A stretch of DNA of 64,000 bases. It comes from Methylomonas fluvii (GTDB lineage Bacteria > Pseudomonadota > Gammaproteobacteria > Methylococcales > Methylomonadaceae). How positions within the stretch are numbered: the first letter of the stretch is position 1; every line of letters starts with the position of its first letter. Both the position numbers and the translations under genes were made by a program. This document shows positions 9,370 through 17,936 of the stretch, piece after piece. The notes below the pieces were generated by a model. It was not told where the DNA came from, did not search any database, and was given only the letters and a program-made list of their open reading frames with translations. The stretch is from the NCBI RefSeq assembly GCF_014850975.1, contig NZ_JACXST010000003.1, positions 1,488,001-1,552,000 on the forward strand, read 5' to 3'.

Positions 9370-10122
9370 ATGCTGGTCAGACTCAAAGAAGATATTAACT
9401 GCGTATTTGCCCGAGACCCGGCCGCGCAGTCGGCTTTTGAAGTGATAACAACCTACCCTGGCTTTCACGCCGTACTGATTCACCATTGCAGCCATTGGTT
9501 GTGGTTGCGTGGTTTTAAATGGGCCGGCCGTTATGTATCGTTCTTGGGCCGATGGCTGACCGGTATCGAAATTCATCCCGGCGCGCAAATCGGCCGGCGG
9601 TTCTTTATCGACCACGGCATGGGTGTAGTGATCGGTGAAACCGCCGTGATCGGCGACGATTGCACGCTATATCATGGCGTGACCTTGGGCGGCACCAGTT
9701 GGAACAAGGGTAAGCGCCACCCGACCCTGGGCAATGGCGTGGTGATAGGTGCCGGCGCCAAGGTGCTGGGACCGATCGAGATCGGCGATGGCGCGAGAGT
9801 CGGTTCGAATTCGGTAGTAGTGAAATCGGTGCCCATGGGGGTGACGGTAGTCGGGATTCCCGCACATATCGTCGACCCCAAAGCCAAACAAGAAAAAGCC
9901 CGGCGCGATGCGATGGCGCAGAAAATGGGTTTCGATGCATACGGCGCCACGGGTGACATGCCGGACCCCATCGCCAATGCCATCAATCTGATGCTTGACC
10001 ATATCCATCAGCTCGACAAGCAAATAGCCGATATGCAACAGGTGTTAAATGATGCCGGTATCAATTGCCATCGTCAGGCCATGTCGGCATTGGATGACTG
10101 TGAAATTAAGGATAAGCAATAA
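9370..10122 (+). CDS. cysE: Serine O-acetyltransferase
   Basis: Transfers acetyl from acetyl-CoA to serine, the first step of cysteine synthesis. The 250-residue protein is of the shorter EpsC-like type. The left-handed beta-helix is evident from hexapeptide repeats ([37 protein letters not shown], and the [17 protein letters not shown] block). The His of the DHGMG block and the Asp/His of the LYHGVTLGG block are active-site positions in the family. A His-rich helical tail follows residue 190. Placement just before iscR is known from other gammaproteobacteria and fits cysteine supply to the desulfurase. Confidence 0.94.
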   Translation: MLVRLKEDINCVFARDPAAQSAFEVITTYPGFHAVLIHHCSHWLWLRGFKWAGRYVSFLGRWLTGIEIHPGAQIGRRFFIDHGMGVVIGETAVIGDDCTLYHGVTLGGTSWNKGKRHPTLGNGVVIGAGAKVLGPIEIGDGARVGSNSVVVKSVPMGVTVVGIPAHIVDPKAKQEKARRDAMAQKMGFDAYGATGDMPDPIANAINLMLDHIHQLDKQIADMQQVLNDAGINCHRQAMSALDDCEIKDKQ

Positions 10123-10342
10123 CGCTGGCAGGTATTTTCTAATACCGAATGCTCCAGCGCTGGTCATCTGCTCGACTCAAACTGAGTAGTGTTTGCTTTG
10201 AGCTTTTTGCAGATTCGCGGTATTTCAACCCCGCAAACTCCCAACGAATTCAAGCTGTAAAACGCTTGATCTGTCCTCAGAATTCAAAAATATGCGCTAC
10301 AGATTGCACGTGTTTAATGCCTCAAAAACCAGTTACGATTGA

Positions 10343-10375
10343 ATACTTGACCAAATTACTGGGTTTATTTATAGT
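10343..10375 (+). promoter_or_regulatory. iscR promoter with IscR-like operator
   Basis: TTGACC at 10347-10352 and TATAGT at 10370-10375 are separated by exactly 17 bp, a good sigma70 promoter ending 35 bp before the iscR ATG. The overlapping sequence ATACTTGACCAAATTACTGG matches the left half and centre of the E. coli type 1 IscR site (ATASYYGACTRWWWYAGTC...), with a poorer right half. This suggests autoregulation by 2Fe-2S IscR. It also means the cluster can be transcribed from here as well as from trmJ. Confidence 0.65.
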
Positions 10376-10410
10376 CAGCATTATTTTCATTAGTTTGTAA
10401 GGGGTTTGAA

Positions 10411-10896
10411 ATGCGGCTTACCACAAAAGGGCGTTACGCGGTCACCGCGATGCTGGATTTGGCTTTTCACAGTCAATCCAACCCGGTTACTTTGACTGAC
10501 ATTGCGACTCGGCAAACCATTTCCTTGTCTTATCTTGAACAATTGTTTGCTCGTTTACGCAAAGCTGGCATGGTGAAAGGCGTAAGAGGACCGGGTGGCG
10601 GTTATACGCTCAGCCGTAGCGCCCGGGATATTAATATTGCCGACATTATCGAAGCAGTCGACGAACCTGTCGATTCAACAAAATGCGGTGGTAAAGCCAA
10701 TTGCCACAACGATGAACCTTGCCTGACCCACGATTTGTGGATGGGTTTGAGTGAGCAAATTCGCGCTTACTTAAAAGAAATCAGTCTCGGACAATTGCTG
10801 GAGCGCGATTTTGTCAGTGATGTGGCGAAAAGGCAGAGCAAACAAATCGAGCATGTCATCGAAATGCAACCCCGCCAGGAAAAACGCATCGCGTAA
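10411..10896 (+). CDS. iscR: Fe-S cluster regulator IscR
   Basis: An Rrf2-family repressor of 161 residues. The N-terminal winged helix is typical ([45 protein letters not shown]). Three cysteines in the [13 protein letters not shown] stretch (about residues 92, 98, 104) are the 2Fe-2S ligands, with the His of the CLTHDLW block as the usual fourth ligand. IscR senses cluster supply and represses the isc genes when loaded. GTAAGGGG precedes the ATG; the stop overlaps the start of the next gene (TAATG). Confidence 0.95.
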   Translation: MRLTTKGRYAVTAMLDLAFHSQSNPVTLTDIATRQTISLSYLEQLFARLRKAGMVKGVRGPGGGYTLSRSARDINIADIIEAVDEPVDSTKCGGKANCHNDEPCLTHDLWMGLSEQIRAYLKEISLGQLLERDFVSDVAKRQSKQIEHVIEMQPRQEKRIA

Positions 10897-11999
10897 TGAT
10901 CTATCTGGATCATAACGCCACCACCCGTTGTGACGAGCGCGTGGTGGAAGCGATGCTGCCCTATTTGCATGGCATGTACGGCAATCCATCCAGTTTGTAT
11001 AAGCTTGGCCGCATAGCCCGTAGCGCCATCGACACCGCCAGGGAGCAAATCTTGGGGCTGATTGATGCGCCAGGAGCACAGATTGTATTTACCAGCGGCG
11101 GGACTGAAGCAAATGCGTTGGCACTAGCCAGCGCCCTTGACCGCGGACTAGCAATTTCTGCAATCGAACATCCCTCCATTTTCGAAAACGCCGTGTACTA
11201 CCGACAGTGTTTTCGCGACTTGCAAACGCTTGAGGTGGATGGCGCTGGAACAATGCCCTTACTCGCGCTGGACAAAGCAAATTGGCAAGCCGGCGACATG
11301 GCGTCGGTGATGTTGGCGAATAATGAAACCGGCGTTGTTCAAGACCTTGCGGTTATCGCCGAACGTTTGGCTGAACGCGGAGTCAACCTGCATACCGATG
11401 CCGTCCAGGCTTTGGGTAAAATCTCATTTTCGTTCAAAAAGCTGGGCGTTAAATTGATGAGTTTATCCAGCCACAAAATATACGGACCAAAAGGCTGCGG
11501 GGCATTAGCCGTCGCAGAAGATTTTGTGCTAAAGCCCTGGCTGCGCGGCGGCGATCAACAGTATGGCTGGCGGGCCGGCACGGAAAATGTGGCGGCAATA
11601 GTGGGTTTTGGCAAGGCAGCCGAGTTGGCTAAGACGGAAATAGACACAAGGGAAACCCGCATGCTGGCGCTGAGAATGCGTTTGGAACAAGCCCTGCGCA
11701 CCATTCCGGGCTTGGTGATATTTGCCGAACAAGCCAAACGATTGCCGAATACCGTGCAGTTTGGTATTCCCGGCATTAACGGCGAAATGTTATTAATGCA
11801 GTTGGATCAGCGCAATATCGCAGTTTCCAGCGGCTCCGCCTGTTCAGCGTCGTCCGGCGAGATCAGCCCGGTGTTGACGGCTATGGGAGTGGAAGCCTCT
11901 TTGGCTAAATCGGCTATCCGCGTCAGTTTGGGTAAAGACAACCAAGAAACCGAGATCGATCAATTCGTCGATGTGTTAAAAACATTGATAGCAAATTAA
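10896..11999 (+). CDS. Cysteine desulfurase (IscS/NifS family, short form)
   Basis: A PLP enzyme that takes sulfur from cysteine for Fe-S cluster assembly. Seen: YLDHNATT start, FTSGGTEANALAL, the NNETGVVQ block, the PLP Lys in SLSSHKIYGPKG, and the catalytic Cys in SSGSACSASSGEIS. At 367 residues it is about 37 shorter than E. coli IscS (404) and closer in size to NifS-like desulfurases, so the symbol iscS is functional rather than certain. It overlaps iscR by 1 base and is followed directly by iscA; the scaffold gene iscU expected between them is absent. Confidence 0.92.
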   Translation: MIYLDHNATTRCDERVVEAMLPYLHGMYGNPSSLYKLGRIARSAIDTAREQILGLIDAPGAQIVFTSGGTEANALALASALDRGLAISAIEHPSIFENAVYYRQCFRDLQTLEVDGAGTMPLLALDKANWQAGDMASVMLANNETGVVQDLAVIAERLAERGVNLHTDAVQALGKISFSFKKLGVKLMSLSSHKIYGPKGCGALAVAEDFVLKPWLRGGDQQYGWRAGTENVAAIVGFGKAAELAKTEIDTRETRMLALRMRLEQALRTIPGLVIFAEQAKRLPNTVQFGIPGINGEMLLMQLDQRNIAVSSGSACSASSGEISPVLTAMGVEASLAKSAIRVSLGKDNQETEIDQFVDVLKTLIAN

Positions 12000-12014
12000 T
12001 TAGGAGAATTAGCA

Positions 12015-12338
12015 ATGGCTATTACCGTGACCGAAAGTGCCGCCCGGCAAATCCAAAAACAGTTACAAAAGCGCGGCACAGGCTTAGGCTTGAGATTGGG
12101 GGTGAAAACCTCCGGATGCTCCGGGTATGCCTATGTGTTGGATTATGCCGATCAGGCTGAGGCCGATGAGGTAGTATTCGATCAATACGATGTAAAAGTA
12201 CTGGTGAAACAGGCTGATCTGGATAAATTGAGCGGTATTGAGCTGGATTATGCCAAAGAAGGTTTTAACGAGGCCTTTAAGTTCAACAACCCGAATGTAA
12301 AAGGTACCTGCGGTTGCGGGGAGAGTTTTTCAGTTTAG
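12015..12338 (+). CDS. iscA: Iron-sulfur cluster assembly protein IscA
   Basis: A 107-residue A-type carrier of the HesB/IscA family that passes Fe-S clusters to target proteins. The three conserved cysteines are present: TSGCSGYAY (about residue 35) and the C-terminal GTCGCGESF pair (about 99 and 101). AGGAGAATTAGCA precedes the ATG. It closes the isc cluster and is followed by a hairpin. Confidence 0.94.
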   Translation: MAITVTESAARQIQKQLQKRGTGLGLRLGVKTSGCSGYAYVLDYADQAEADEVVFDQYDVKVLVKQADLDKLSGIELDYAKEGFNEAFKFNNPNVKGTCGCGESFSV

Positions 12339-12348
12339 TGTAAGAAAC

Positions 12349-12378
12349 GCCGGCTTTCCTATTTAGATAAAGCCGGCG
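12349..12378. terminator. Hairpin between iscA and the HvfA-like gene
   Basis: A 10-bp stem (CGCCGGCTTT / AAAGCCGGCG) with an 11-base loop lies between converging genes. There is no long T run on either side, so it is a probable but weak bidirectional terminator. Confidence 0.6.
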
Positions 12379-12388
12379 TCATCGGCGC

Positions 12389-12733
12389 TTACTTCATATT
12401 AGCGCCGCAGTTTCCTTCCATTTTTTTGCCTTCAGCAGCTTTGTCGCCGGCTGGAGCAGCCGCTTTGTTACCAGCACACTTGCCTTCGGTAGCGGCTTTG
12501 CTATCAGTGCTTTTTTTCATCATAGACGCGCCGCATTTCCCTTCTCCGCAAGAACCGTCTTTCATTTTATCGGCACCGGCTTCAGGTTTCGCTTCGGCAG
12601 TCAGCATATAGCCCGAGCTCAACTCAGACAACGCAAACGGATTGGTGTCAGCTTGAGCAAAATTGCCCGCCAGCGTTGGCAGCAGAGATGCGCCGATTGC
12701 AATGGCGAACGGGGTTTTGTTGATTTTCTTCAT
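12389..12733 (-). CDS. HvfA-like Cys-motif exported peptide (candidate RiPP metallophore precursor)
   Basis: A 114-residue exported low-complexity protein. The N-terminus is a signal peptide ending near GNFAQADT. The mature part is rich in Lys, Ala and Gly with Cys motifs DGSCGEGKCGA, TEGKCAG and EGNCGA. EGKCG repeats after a signal peptide are the hallmark of HvfA-type precursors, whose cysteines are turned into oxazolone/thioamide groups by a DUF692 iron enzyme with a DUF2063 partner, giving copper-binding products. Neither partner gene is adjacent here, so modification is uncertain; it could equally be an unmodified periplasmic metal buffer. AGGAG lies six bases before the ATG. An operator-like motif lies 23 bp upstream. 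Confidence 0.75.
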   Translation of the reverse strand: MKKINKTPFAIAIGASLLPTLAGNFAQADTNPFALSELSSGYMLTAEAKPEAGADKMKDGSCGEGKCGASMMKKSTDSKAATEGKCAGNKAAAPAGDKAAEGKKMEGNCGANMK

Positions 12734-12755
12734 ACTATCTCCTGTGGAAAAAACT

Positions 12756-12770
12756 AATTGTTCTAATAAG
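12756..12770. promoter_or_regulatory. Operator-like motif, copy A (AATTGTTCTAATAAG)
   Basis: This 15-mer sits 23 bp upstream of the HvfA-like start. It matches the site upstream of marR (26477-26491, opposite strand) at 14 of 15 positions and has the same orientation and nearly the same distance relative to its gene. An 11-bp core recurs at 21761-21771. Confidence 0.5.
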
Positions 12771-12931
12771 CGGTTTGCAACCGGAACCCTGCATTTCCGG
12801 CAACTGGCCTGCTGCTAATATCACAAAAAAGCCTTGCAAAGTAAAGGCAGGAAGATTCCGCCAATCGGCAGTATACTTTCGCCCGAAACGACTTATTTCC
12901 GCAACCTGCCTATACGCTATCCGGCACAACC

Positions 12932-13459
12932 ATGACTTCGAAAACACCAATTGCCCAACTGGGAGCCGAGGTATTGCGGCAGCAGGCGCAGCCTGTTGAC
13001 GACTTTGCCTGCCCGGAGTTCCATAAACTGATTAAAACCATGCAAGAGACTATGCTGGAGGCCAGTGGTGTCGGCATAGCCGCGCCGCAATTGGGCGCTT
13101 CCTGGCAAGTTTTGATCATCGCTTCCCGGCCGACAGCCCGTTATCCGCAAGCCCCGGAAATGCCGCCGATCCTGATGGTCAATCCAAGTTTTAAGATTGT
13201 CGATAACTCATTGCATAAAGATTGGGAAGGCTGTTTAAGCGTGCCGGGTATCCGGGCGCTAGTGCCGCGTTACCGGGCTATCGAAGTGCAATATCAAGAT
13301 CGGCAAGGCGAACCTCACCGCTTGGCCCTGCAGGATTTTCCGGCCAGAGTCTTCCAACACGAGTTCGATCATCTTTTGGGATTGGTCTATCTGGATAGGG
13401 TGGAAAATAACCAAGATATTATTGCCGAGACCGAATTTTTCAAACGCATCGCCGCATAG
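12932..13459 (+). CDS. def: Peptide deformylase
   Basis: Removes the formyl group from new N-terminal methionines. All three catalytic motifs are present: GVGIAAPQLG, EGCLSVPGI (Cys metal ligand) and QHEFDHLLG (HExxH-like with two His ligands and catalytic Glu). The 175-residue length is normal. It is not next to fmt, so this may be a second deformylase gene. Only 11 bp separate it from the downstream metallohydrolase, suggesting co-transcription. Confidence 0.95.
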   Translation: MTSKTPIAQLGAEVLRQQAQPVDDFACPEFHKLIKTMQETMLEASGVGIAAPQLGASWQVLIIASRPTARYPQAPEMPPILMVNPSFKIVDNSLHKDWEGCLSVPGIRALVPRYRAIEVQYQDRQGEPHRLALQDFPARVFQHEFDHLLGLVYLDRVENNQDIIAETEFFKRIAA

Positions 13460-13470
13460 GAGCCAGCTGA

Positions 13471-14385
13471 ATGAAGTTTGTATTGTTGATAATGGGCCTA
13501 TTGACCAGTTACAGCAGTATGGCTGCGCCGCCGCTGTCTTTCAGCCAAGTGGCGCCAGGTATCTATCTGCATACCTCAGCGCATCATTGGCCGGATCGGG
13601 ACAATCACGGCGAGATTGCCAATATCGGCTTTATTGTTGGTGAGCGCTGCGTAGCGGTGATCGATAGCGGTGGCAGTCCACAGCAGGGCGCCGCGTTGCG
13701 AAATACCATCAGGCAAGTTACCGCCAAACCGGTTTGTTATGTGATCAACACCCATGTGCATCCTGACCATATCTACGGCAATATCGCTTTCAAGGAACCG
13801 GGCGTGCAGTTTGTCGGCCATCATAAGCTGGCGCGAGCCATGGCCACGCGTGGCGACCATTATCTCGGTCGCGCAGCGGAATTGCTGGATATTCAAGTCA
13901 ATCACGACAACATCATTCCGCCCGATATAGAAGTGAATGACAGCATGACCCTAAACATCGGTAATCGCGAACTGGTGCTGACCGCCCATCCCAGTGCGCA
14001 TACCGATAACGATTTGAGCGTTTACGACAAAACGACCGAGACTATCTGGCTAGCCGATCTGTTGTTTTTGGAGCATATTCCGGTGATAGACGGCAGCATC
14101 AAAGGCTGGTTGTCTGAGATCGAGCGCTTGGAGAAAAATCACTACAAATTAGTTGTACCCGGCCACGGTCATTTGGTGAAAGATTGGCCGGCAAGTCTGC
14201 AACCGCAAAAAGCCTATTTGAACAGTCTGGCTACCGAAGTACGGGCTATGATCAAACAAGGCAAAACCTTGGAACAAGCTGTGAATACCGTCGGCTTGCC
14301 TGCTAAAAAAAATTGGCAATTATTTGAACAATTCCACCGCAAAAACGTGACCATCGCGTTTGCTGAGCTGGAATGGGAAGATTAA
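13471..14385 (+). CDS. Quinoprotein relay system zinc metallohydrolase (SoxH-like)
   Basis: A metallo-beta-lactamase-fold protein of 304 residues with an N-terminal signal peptide (cleavage near MAAPPL). The zinc motif THVHPDHIYGN and later ligands (HPSAHTDND, WLADLLF, VPGHGHL) are intact. It matches the SoxH-related family found beside SoxYZ-like carriers and PQQ-dependent dehydrogenases, where it is proposed to act on a carrier-bound intermediate in the periplasm. GGAG sits ahead of the ATG. The SoxYZ-like partner follows by 18 bp, supporting the assignment, but no quinoprotein dehydrogenase is in the window. Confidence 0.88.
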   Translation: MKFVLLIMGLLTSYSSMAAPPLSFSQVAPGIYLHTSAHHWPDRDNHGEIANIGFIVGERCVAVIDSGGSPQQGAALRNTIRQVTAKPVCYVINTHVHPDHIYGNIAFKEPGVQFVGHHKLARAMATRGDHYLGRAAELLDIQVNHDNIIPPDIEVNDSMTLNIGNRELVLTAHPSAHTDNDLSVYDKTTETIWLADLLFLEHIPVIDGSIKGWLSEIERLEKNHYKLVVPGHGHLVKDWPASLQPQKAYLNSLATEVRAMIKQGKTLEQAVNTVGLPAKKNWQLFEQFHRKNVTIAFAELEWED

Positions 14386-14403
14386 ACAGAGGAGATTAAA
14401 AGC

Positions 14404-15237
14404 ATGCACAAACCTTACAACGCTATTTTTCTGCTGGCTTTAATGATTTTGCCGGCCATCGCGGTTGCCGAAGGCGACGACATTACCTGGAACACCGTTT
14501 TGAAAAGCCAGTTTTTCGCCGGTAAAAATATCGAAGAATCCAATGCGGTTATCGACTTGGATGCTCCTTATCGGGCGGAAGATCCGGCGATTGTACCGGT
14601 TAAAGTCAGCAGCAAATTTGCGCAAAGCAAAGATAAATACATCAAAAAAATCTGGCTGTTTGTCGATAAAAACCCGTTTCCATTTGTTGGTGAGTTCGAG
14701 TTCTTTCCGGAGAGTGGCAAAGCCGATTTAGCTTTGCGGGTGCGCGTCAATACCTATAGCGACATTCGCGCCGTTGCCGAAACCAATGACGGCAAGTTCA
14801 GCATGACCAAAAAATTCGTCAAAGCCAGCGGCGGCTGCTCGGCGCCGATTGGCGCCGACCTGGATGAAGCCATGAAGCGGCTGGGCAAGGTTAAATTTCG
14901 ACTCGACGACGGCATTCAAAGCGGCCAACCGGCCTTGACGCAATTGATGATCAGCCATCCCAACCTTACGGGCATGCAGATGGATCAAATGACCCGATTC
15001 ATCCGAAAATCGCACTTTATCGATCAACTGAAAGTGACTTTTAACGACAAGCCCGTGCTTAACGCCAAAATCGATATTGCGATCAGCGCCGACCCAAATT
15101 TCCGCTTCTATTTTGTACCGGATAAGGCCGGCGAGTTAAAAGCCGAATTTACCGATGTATCGTGTGAATCCCCCACCAGCCGAAACGTCTGCAATAAAGG
15201 CGGCAGCTACTCGCAAAGTTACACGGTAAGCCCCTAA
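14404..15237 (+). CDS. Quinoprotein-associated SoxYZ-like carrier
   Basis: A 277-residue exported protein fusing SoxY-like and SoxZ-like domains. A signal peptide ends near AIAVAEGDD. The SoxY-like half ends in SGGCSAPIGAD, whose Cys corresponds to the swinging-arm cysteine that holds the substrate in SoxY. The SoxZ-like half starts near residue 165 (FRLDDGIQSGQPALTQLMISHP). In methylotrophs such fused carriers sit with PQQ methanol dehydrogenase systems. It overlaps the next gene by one base and follows its metallohydrolase partner. Confidence 0.88.
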   Translation: MHKPYNAIFLLALMILPAIAVAEGDDITWNTVLKSQFFAGKNIEESNAVIDLDAPYRAEDPAIVPVKVSSKFAQSKDKYIKKIWLFVDKNPFPFVGEFEFFPESGKADLALRVRVNTYSDIRAVAETNDGKFSMTKKFVKASGGCSAPIGADLDEAMKRLGKVKFRLDDGIQSGQPALTQLMISHPNLTGMQMDQMTRFIRKSHFIDQLKVTFNDKPVLNAKIDIAISADPNFRFYFVPDKAGELKAEFTDVSCESPTSRNVCNKGGSYSQSYTVSP

Positions 15238-15575
15238 TGGCCAGTTCGCCAATCAGAGGCATTGTATTGGCATTGGGCTTACTGGCGTTTACTGGCGATG
15301 CGCTTGCGCTACGCTGCGGACATAAACTGGTCCAGGTGGGTGATTATAAATCCGAAGTCTTGGACAAATGCGGGGAGCCCGATTCGGTCGAACAGCGCCG
15401 AGCAATCCGCGGCAGCCGCTTGCGGCATCCCTACGGCGCATTGGAAATCGATCAATTTGAAGAGGTACTGATCGAAGAATGGATTTACAACTTCGGGCCG
15501 CGCAAATTTCAACAGCTGTTGGAGTTTGAAGACGGCGAATTGAAAAAAATCCGCAATTTGAGTTACGGATACTAA
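15237..15575 (+). CDS. DUF2845 domain protein, exported
   Basis: A 112-residue protein with a signal peptide ending near DALALRCG. The core LVQVGDYKSEVLDKCGEPDSVEQR is typical of DUF2845, small periplasmic proteins of unknown function related to the SmpA/OmlA fold. Two cysteines (mature start and KCGEP) could form a disulfide. The start overlaps the stop of the SoxYZ-like gene (TAATG), so it belongs to that operon. Confidence 0.82.
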   Translation: MASSPIRGIVLALGLLAFTGDALALRCGHKLVQVGDYKSEVLDKCGEPDSVEQRRAIRGSRLRHPYGALEIDQFEEVLIEEWIYNFGPRKFQQLLEFEDGELKKIRNLSYGY

Positions 15576-15608
15576 AGCGCAAGGTTTTCAGCCCTGACCC
15601 ACCCCCCA

Positions 15609-15634
15609 AAAAAGCCCCCGCCGAGAAGGCGGGG
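15609..15634 (-). terminator. Terminator after the EAL gene
   Basis: Read on the minus strand: a 7-bp GC stem (CCCCGCC / GGCGGGG) followed by CTTTTTT, lying past the end of the EAL-protein gene. It also separates it from the converging DUF2845 operon. Confidence 0.75.
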
Positions 15635-15710
15635 TTAGCAGGATTGCCACAGGAGAGCACATTTCACCAGTTTTCGGTCAATCATCAAACTATCTTGCGA
15701 TGGTCGCACA

Positions 15711-16613
15711 CTACATACCGTGCTGGGCCGGCACACTGAAACTACCAAAATGCTGCGGTGCGCCAGGCATTAACGGATTCTCTTGCACCGCCAGCCTGGG
15801 TTTTTGCCAATGCCCTGCCGCCGCCGGCCGGCCCAGGAAATAACCTTGCAGCAATTTGCCGCCGGCATCCAAGGCAACATCCAGTTGCACTTCGTTTTCA
15901 ATGCCTTCGATAATCGCTTGCGCGCCCAGGGCCTGGATGATTTCGATTAACTTCGGCAGCACCCGGCGAATCTTGGTATCGGTTTGCGCCTGATGGATGA
16001 TGCTTAAATCCAGTTTCACAAAGCTGGGCGATAAGCGCCACAAACGGTCCAGATTAGAATGCCGGCTGCCGAAGTTATCGACAGCCACCTGGAAGCCGCG
16101 GTCGCGGTAATTGTCCACCGCTTCGAGCAACTGTTGGTCGGCTTCCACCGCGTTTTCCATGATCTCCAGCACTACCTTGGTGGTCGGCACCGAGTGCAGA
16201 TGCAGAATGTGTTCGAACACCTTGCCGTGCGTATTCACGCTAACTAGCAATTTGGGATGTACGTTTAAAAACAGCAAGCCCTTGTCCGCCGGCAGATTCA
16301 GATAATTCAGCATGTGCAGCGTTCTAGCCACCCTATCCAGCTTCACCAATTTGCCTTGGTTATCCGCCCAACTGAACGCAAAATTCGGACCCACGGCTTC
16401 CAAGCCGGTGGACGTGCGCAGCAAGGCTTCGTAGCCCAACAGTCCTTGGGACTTGCCGGCATCGAATATCGGTTGAAACTCGCTGCGCAATTTCAGGCCA
16501 ATGAACCGGCTCAGCACTTCCTGTTGCTCGATTTCCAGTTTGAACTCGTCCAAGTCCAGATACAACGCCCGTTCCAGATCGTCACGAAGCAATTCGATGG
16601 TATTTTCCACCAT
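15711..16613 (-). CDS. EAL-domain protein with degenerate catalytic motifs
   Basis: A soluble 300-residue protein consisting mainly of an EAL domain (about residues 40-270), the fold that hydrolyses cyclic di-GMP. The signature is YEALLR, but other catalytic motifs deviate: DNFGSRHSNL replaces the usual DDFGTGYSSL, changing one metal-binding Asp to Asn, and EIMENAV replaces the ELTE motif. It may therefore bind rather than cut c-di-GMP (inference). No receiver, PAS or GGDEF domain and no membrane segment are present. It starts 28 bp after the stop of the sulfate-binding protein gene and is probably co-transcribed with it. Confidence 0.85.
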   Translation of the reverse strand: MVENTIELLRDDLERALYLDLDEFKLEIEQQEVLSRFIGLKLRSEFQPIFDAGKSQGLLGYEALLRTSTGLEAVGPNFAFSWADNQGKLVKLDRVARTLHMLNYLNLPADKGLLFLNVHPKLLVSVNTHGKVFEHILHLHSVPTTKVVLEIMENAVEADQQLLEAVDNYRDRGFQVAVDNFGSRHSNLDRLWRLSPSFVKLDLSIIHQAQTDTKIRRVLPKLIEIIQALGAQAIIEGIENEVQLDVALDAGGKLLQGYFLGRPAAAGHWQKPRLAVQENPLMPGAPQHFGSFSVPAQHGM

Positions 16614-16641
16614 GGCTACACCCTCCTCTGCCTAAGCGTTC

Positions 16642-17640
16642 TTAGCGGCCATAAATCTTGTCAAACACCCCGTTATCATCGAAGTGTTGTTTTTGTATCG
16701 CACTCCAACCGCCCAACTGGGCGACGCTGACCAATTCCAGCGAGGGGAACTGTTTGGCATATTTAGCCGCGATGTCTTTGTCGGTTGGCCGGTAGAAGTT
16801 TTTGGCGATGATCTCTTGGGCTTCCTTGGTGTAAAGATATTTAAGGTATTCGGTTGCCAGGTCCTGGGTGCCGTTCTTTTTCGCCACCGCTTCGATCACC
16901 GCGACCGGCGGTTCGGCCAGGATGCTGAACGGCGGGGTGACGACTTCGAATTTATCGGCACCGAATTCTTTCAACACCAAATACGCTTCGTTTTCCCAGG
17001 TGATTAACACATCGCCGATTTCGCGTTCGGCAAAAGTAGTGGTAGAGCCGCGTGCGCCGGAGTCGAGAACCGGCACGTTTTTAAACAGCTTCTCCACGAA
17101 AGCCTTGGCGGCGTCCTTGCTGCCGTTTTTCTTTTCTGCGAACGCCCAGGCTGCCAGGTAGTTATAGCGAGCGCCGCCAGAGGTTTTTGGGTTGGGAGTG
17201 ACGACTGAGACGCCGTCCTTGATCAGATCATCCCAGTTTTTGATGGCTTTGGGGTTGCCCTTGCGCACCAGAAACACGATAGTCGAAGTGTAGGGCAAAC
17301 TGCTGTTGGGCAGTTTGCTTTGCCAGTCTTTGGGCAAAAGATTAGCTTTATCGTGAATTTGATCAATGTCGCCGGACAGGGCCAAGGTCACCACGTCAGC
17401 TTCCAGGCCGTCGATCACGGCTCGGGTCTGTTTGCCGCCGCCGCCATGCGATTGTTGAACCGTGACGTCTTCGCCGGTTTTGGTTTTCCAGTATTGGGTA
17501 AACAGTTGGTTATATTCTTTATACAACTCGCGGGTCGGGTCGTATGACACGTTCAGCAGGGTGCGTTCGGCCAGCGCGTTGCCGCTGAGGGCCAGAGCGA
17601 TGCCGAAGAGTAAGGGTTTGAAGGTATGGGTGAATCTCAT
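16642..17640 (-). CDS. sbp: Sulfate ABC transporter periplasmic binding protein
   Basis: A 332-residue solute-binding protein of the Sbp/CysP family. The signal peptide ends at GNALAER; the mature start [18 protein letters not shown] is the family signature, with [21 protein letters not shown] and [19 protein letters not shown] forming the sulfate pocket. The ATG at 17640 follows AGGAGCACCC, so the longer in-frame start 84 bases upstream is rejected. Membrane components (cysT, cysW, cysA) are not nearby. A perfect inverted repeat lies about 120 bp upstream. Confidence 0.93.
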   Translation of the reverse strand: MRFTHTFKPLLFGIALALSGNALAERTLLNVSYDPTRELYKEYNQLFTQYWKTKTGEDVTVQQSHGGGGKQTRAVIDGLEADVVTLALSGDIDQIHDKANLLPKDWQSKLPNSSLPYTSTIVFLVRKGNPKAIKNWDDLIKDGVSVVTPNPKTSGGARYNYLAAWAFAEKKNGSKDAAKAFVEKLFKNVPVLDSGARGSTTTFAEREIGDVLITWENEAYLVLKEFGADKFEVVTPPFSILAEPPVAVIEAVAKKNGTQDLATEYLKYLYTKEAQEIIAKNFYRPTDKDIAAKYAKQFPSLELVSVAQLGGWSAIQKQHFDDNGVFDKIYGR

Positions 17641-17758
17641 GGGTGCTCCTGAAAAAAGGTTATCGATCTGCTTGCGGCAAGCTGAATTTTGTTTGACCAC
17701 GGGGCTTATGCTACGCAAAGCCAATAACCAACAAAAACGATATATTTAGAATTAAATA

Positions 17759-17778
17759 TCTTATATTAAGATATAAGA
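17759..17778. promoter_or_regulatory. Perfect inverted repeat upstream of sbp
   Basis: TCTTATAT-TAAG-ATATAAGA, 8-bp arms, within an AT-rich stretch 119 bp upstream of the sbp start. It is placed and composed like a regulator site, possibly for a CysB-type sulfate regulator, but no consensus check was possible. Confidence 0.4.
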
Positions 17779-17894
17779 TTCCGAATACATAGCACACCGA
17801 CGCATAGCCAGGCTTGCCGGAAACAAAGGTTTTCAGGGAAATTTTGGAAGAGCGGCGTGTAAGGAGTTCGCCGGCTTTGGTGCCATATCAGAAC

Positions 17895-17926
17895 AAAAAA
17901 CAGCGGGAAGCCGAAGCCTCCCGCTG
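17895..17926 (-). terminator. Terminator after the PEP-CTERM gene
   Basis: Read on the minus strand: stem CAGCGGGA...TCCCGCTG followed by TTTTTTG, ten bases beyond the stop of the PEP-CTERM gene at 17937. Confidence 0.8.
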
Positions 17927-17936
17927 ATAAGCAAGA

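Noticed and set aside
10149..10400. 83-aa ORF between cysE and iscR
   Set aside because: It overlaps the iscR promoter and IscR-like operator, lacks a ribosome site and has no recognisable protein features.
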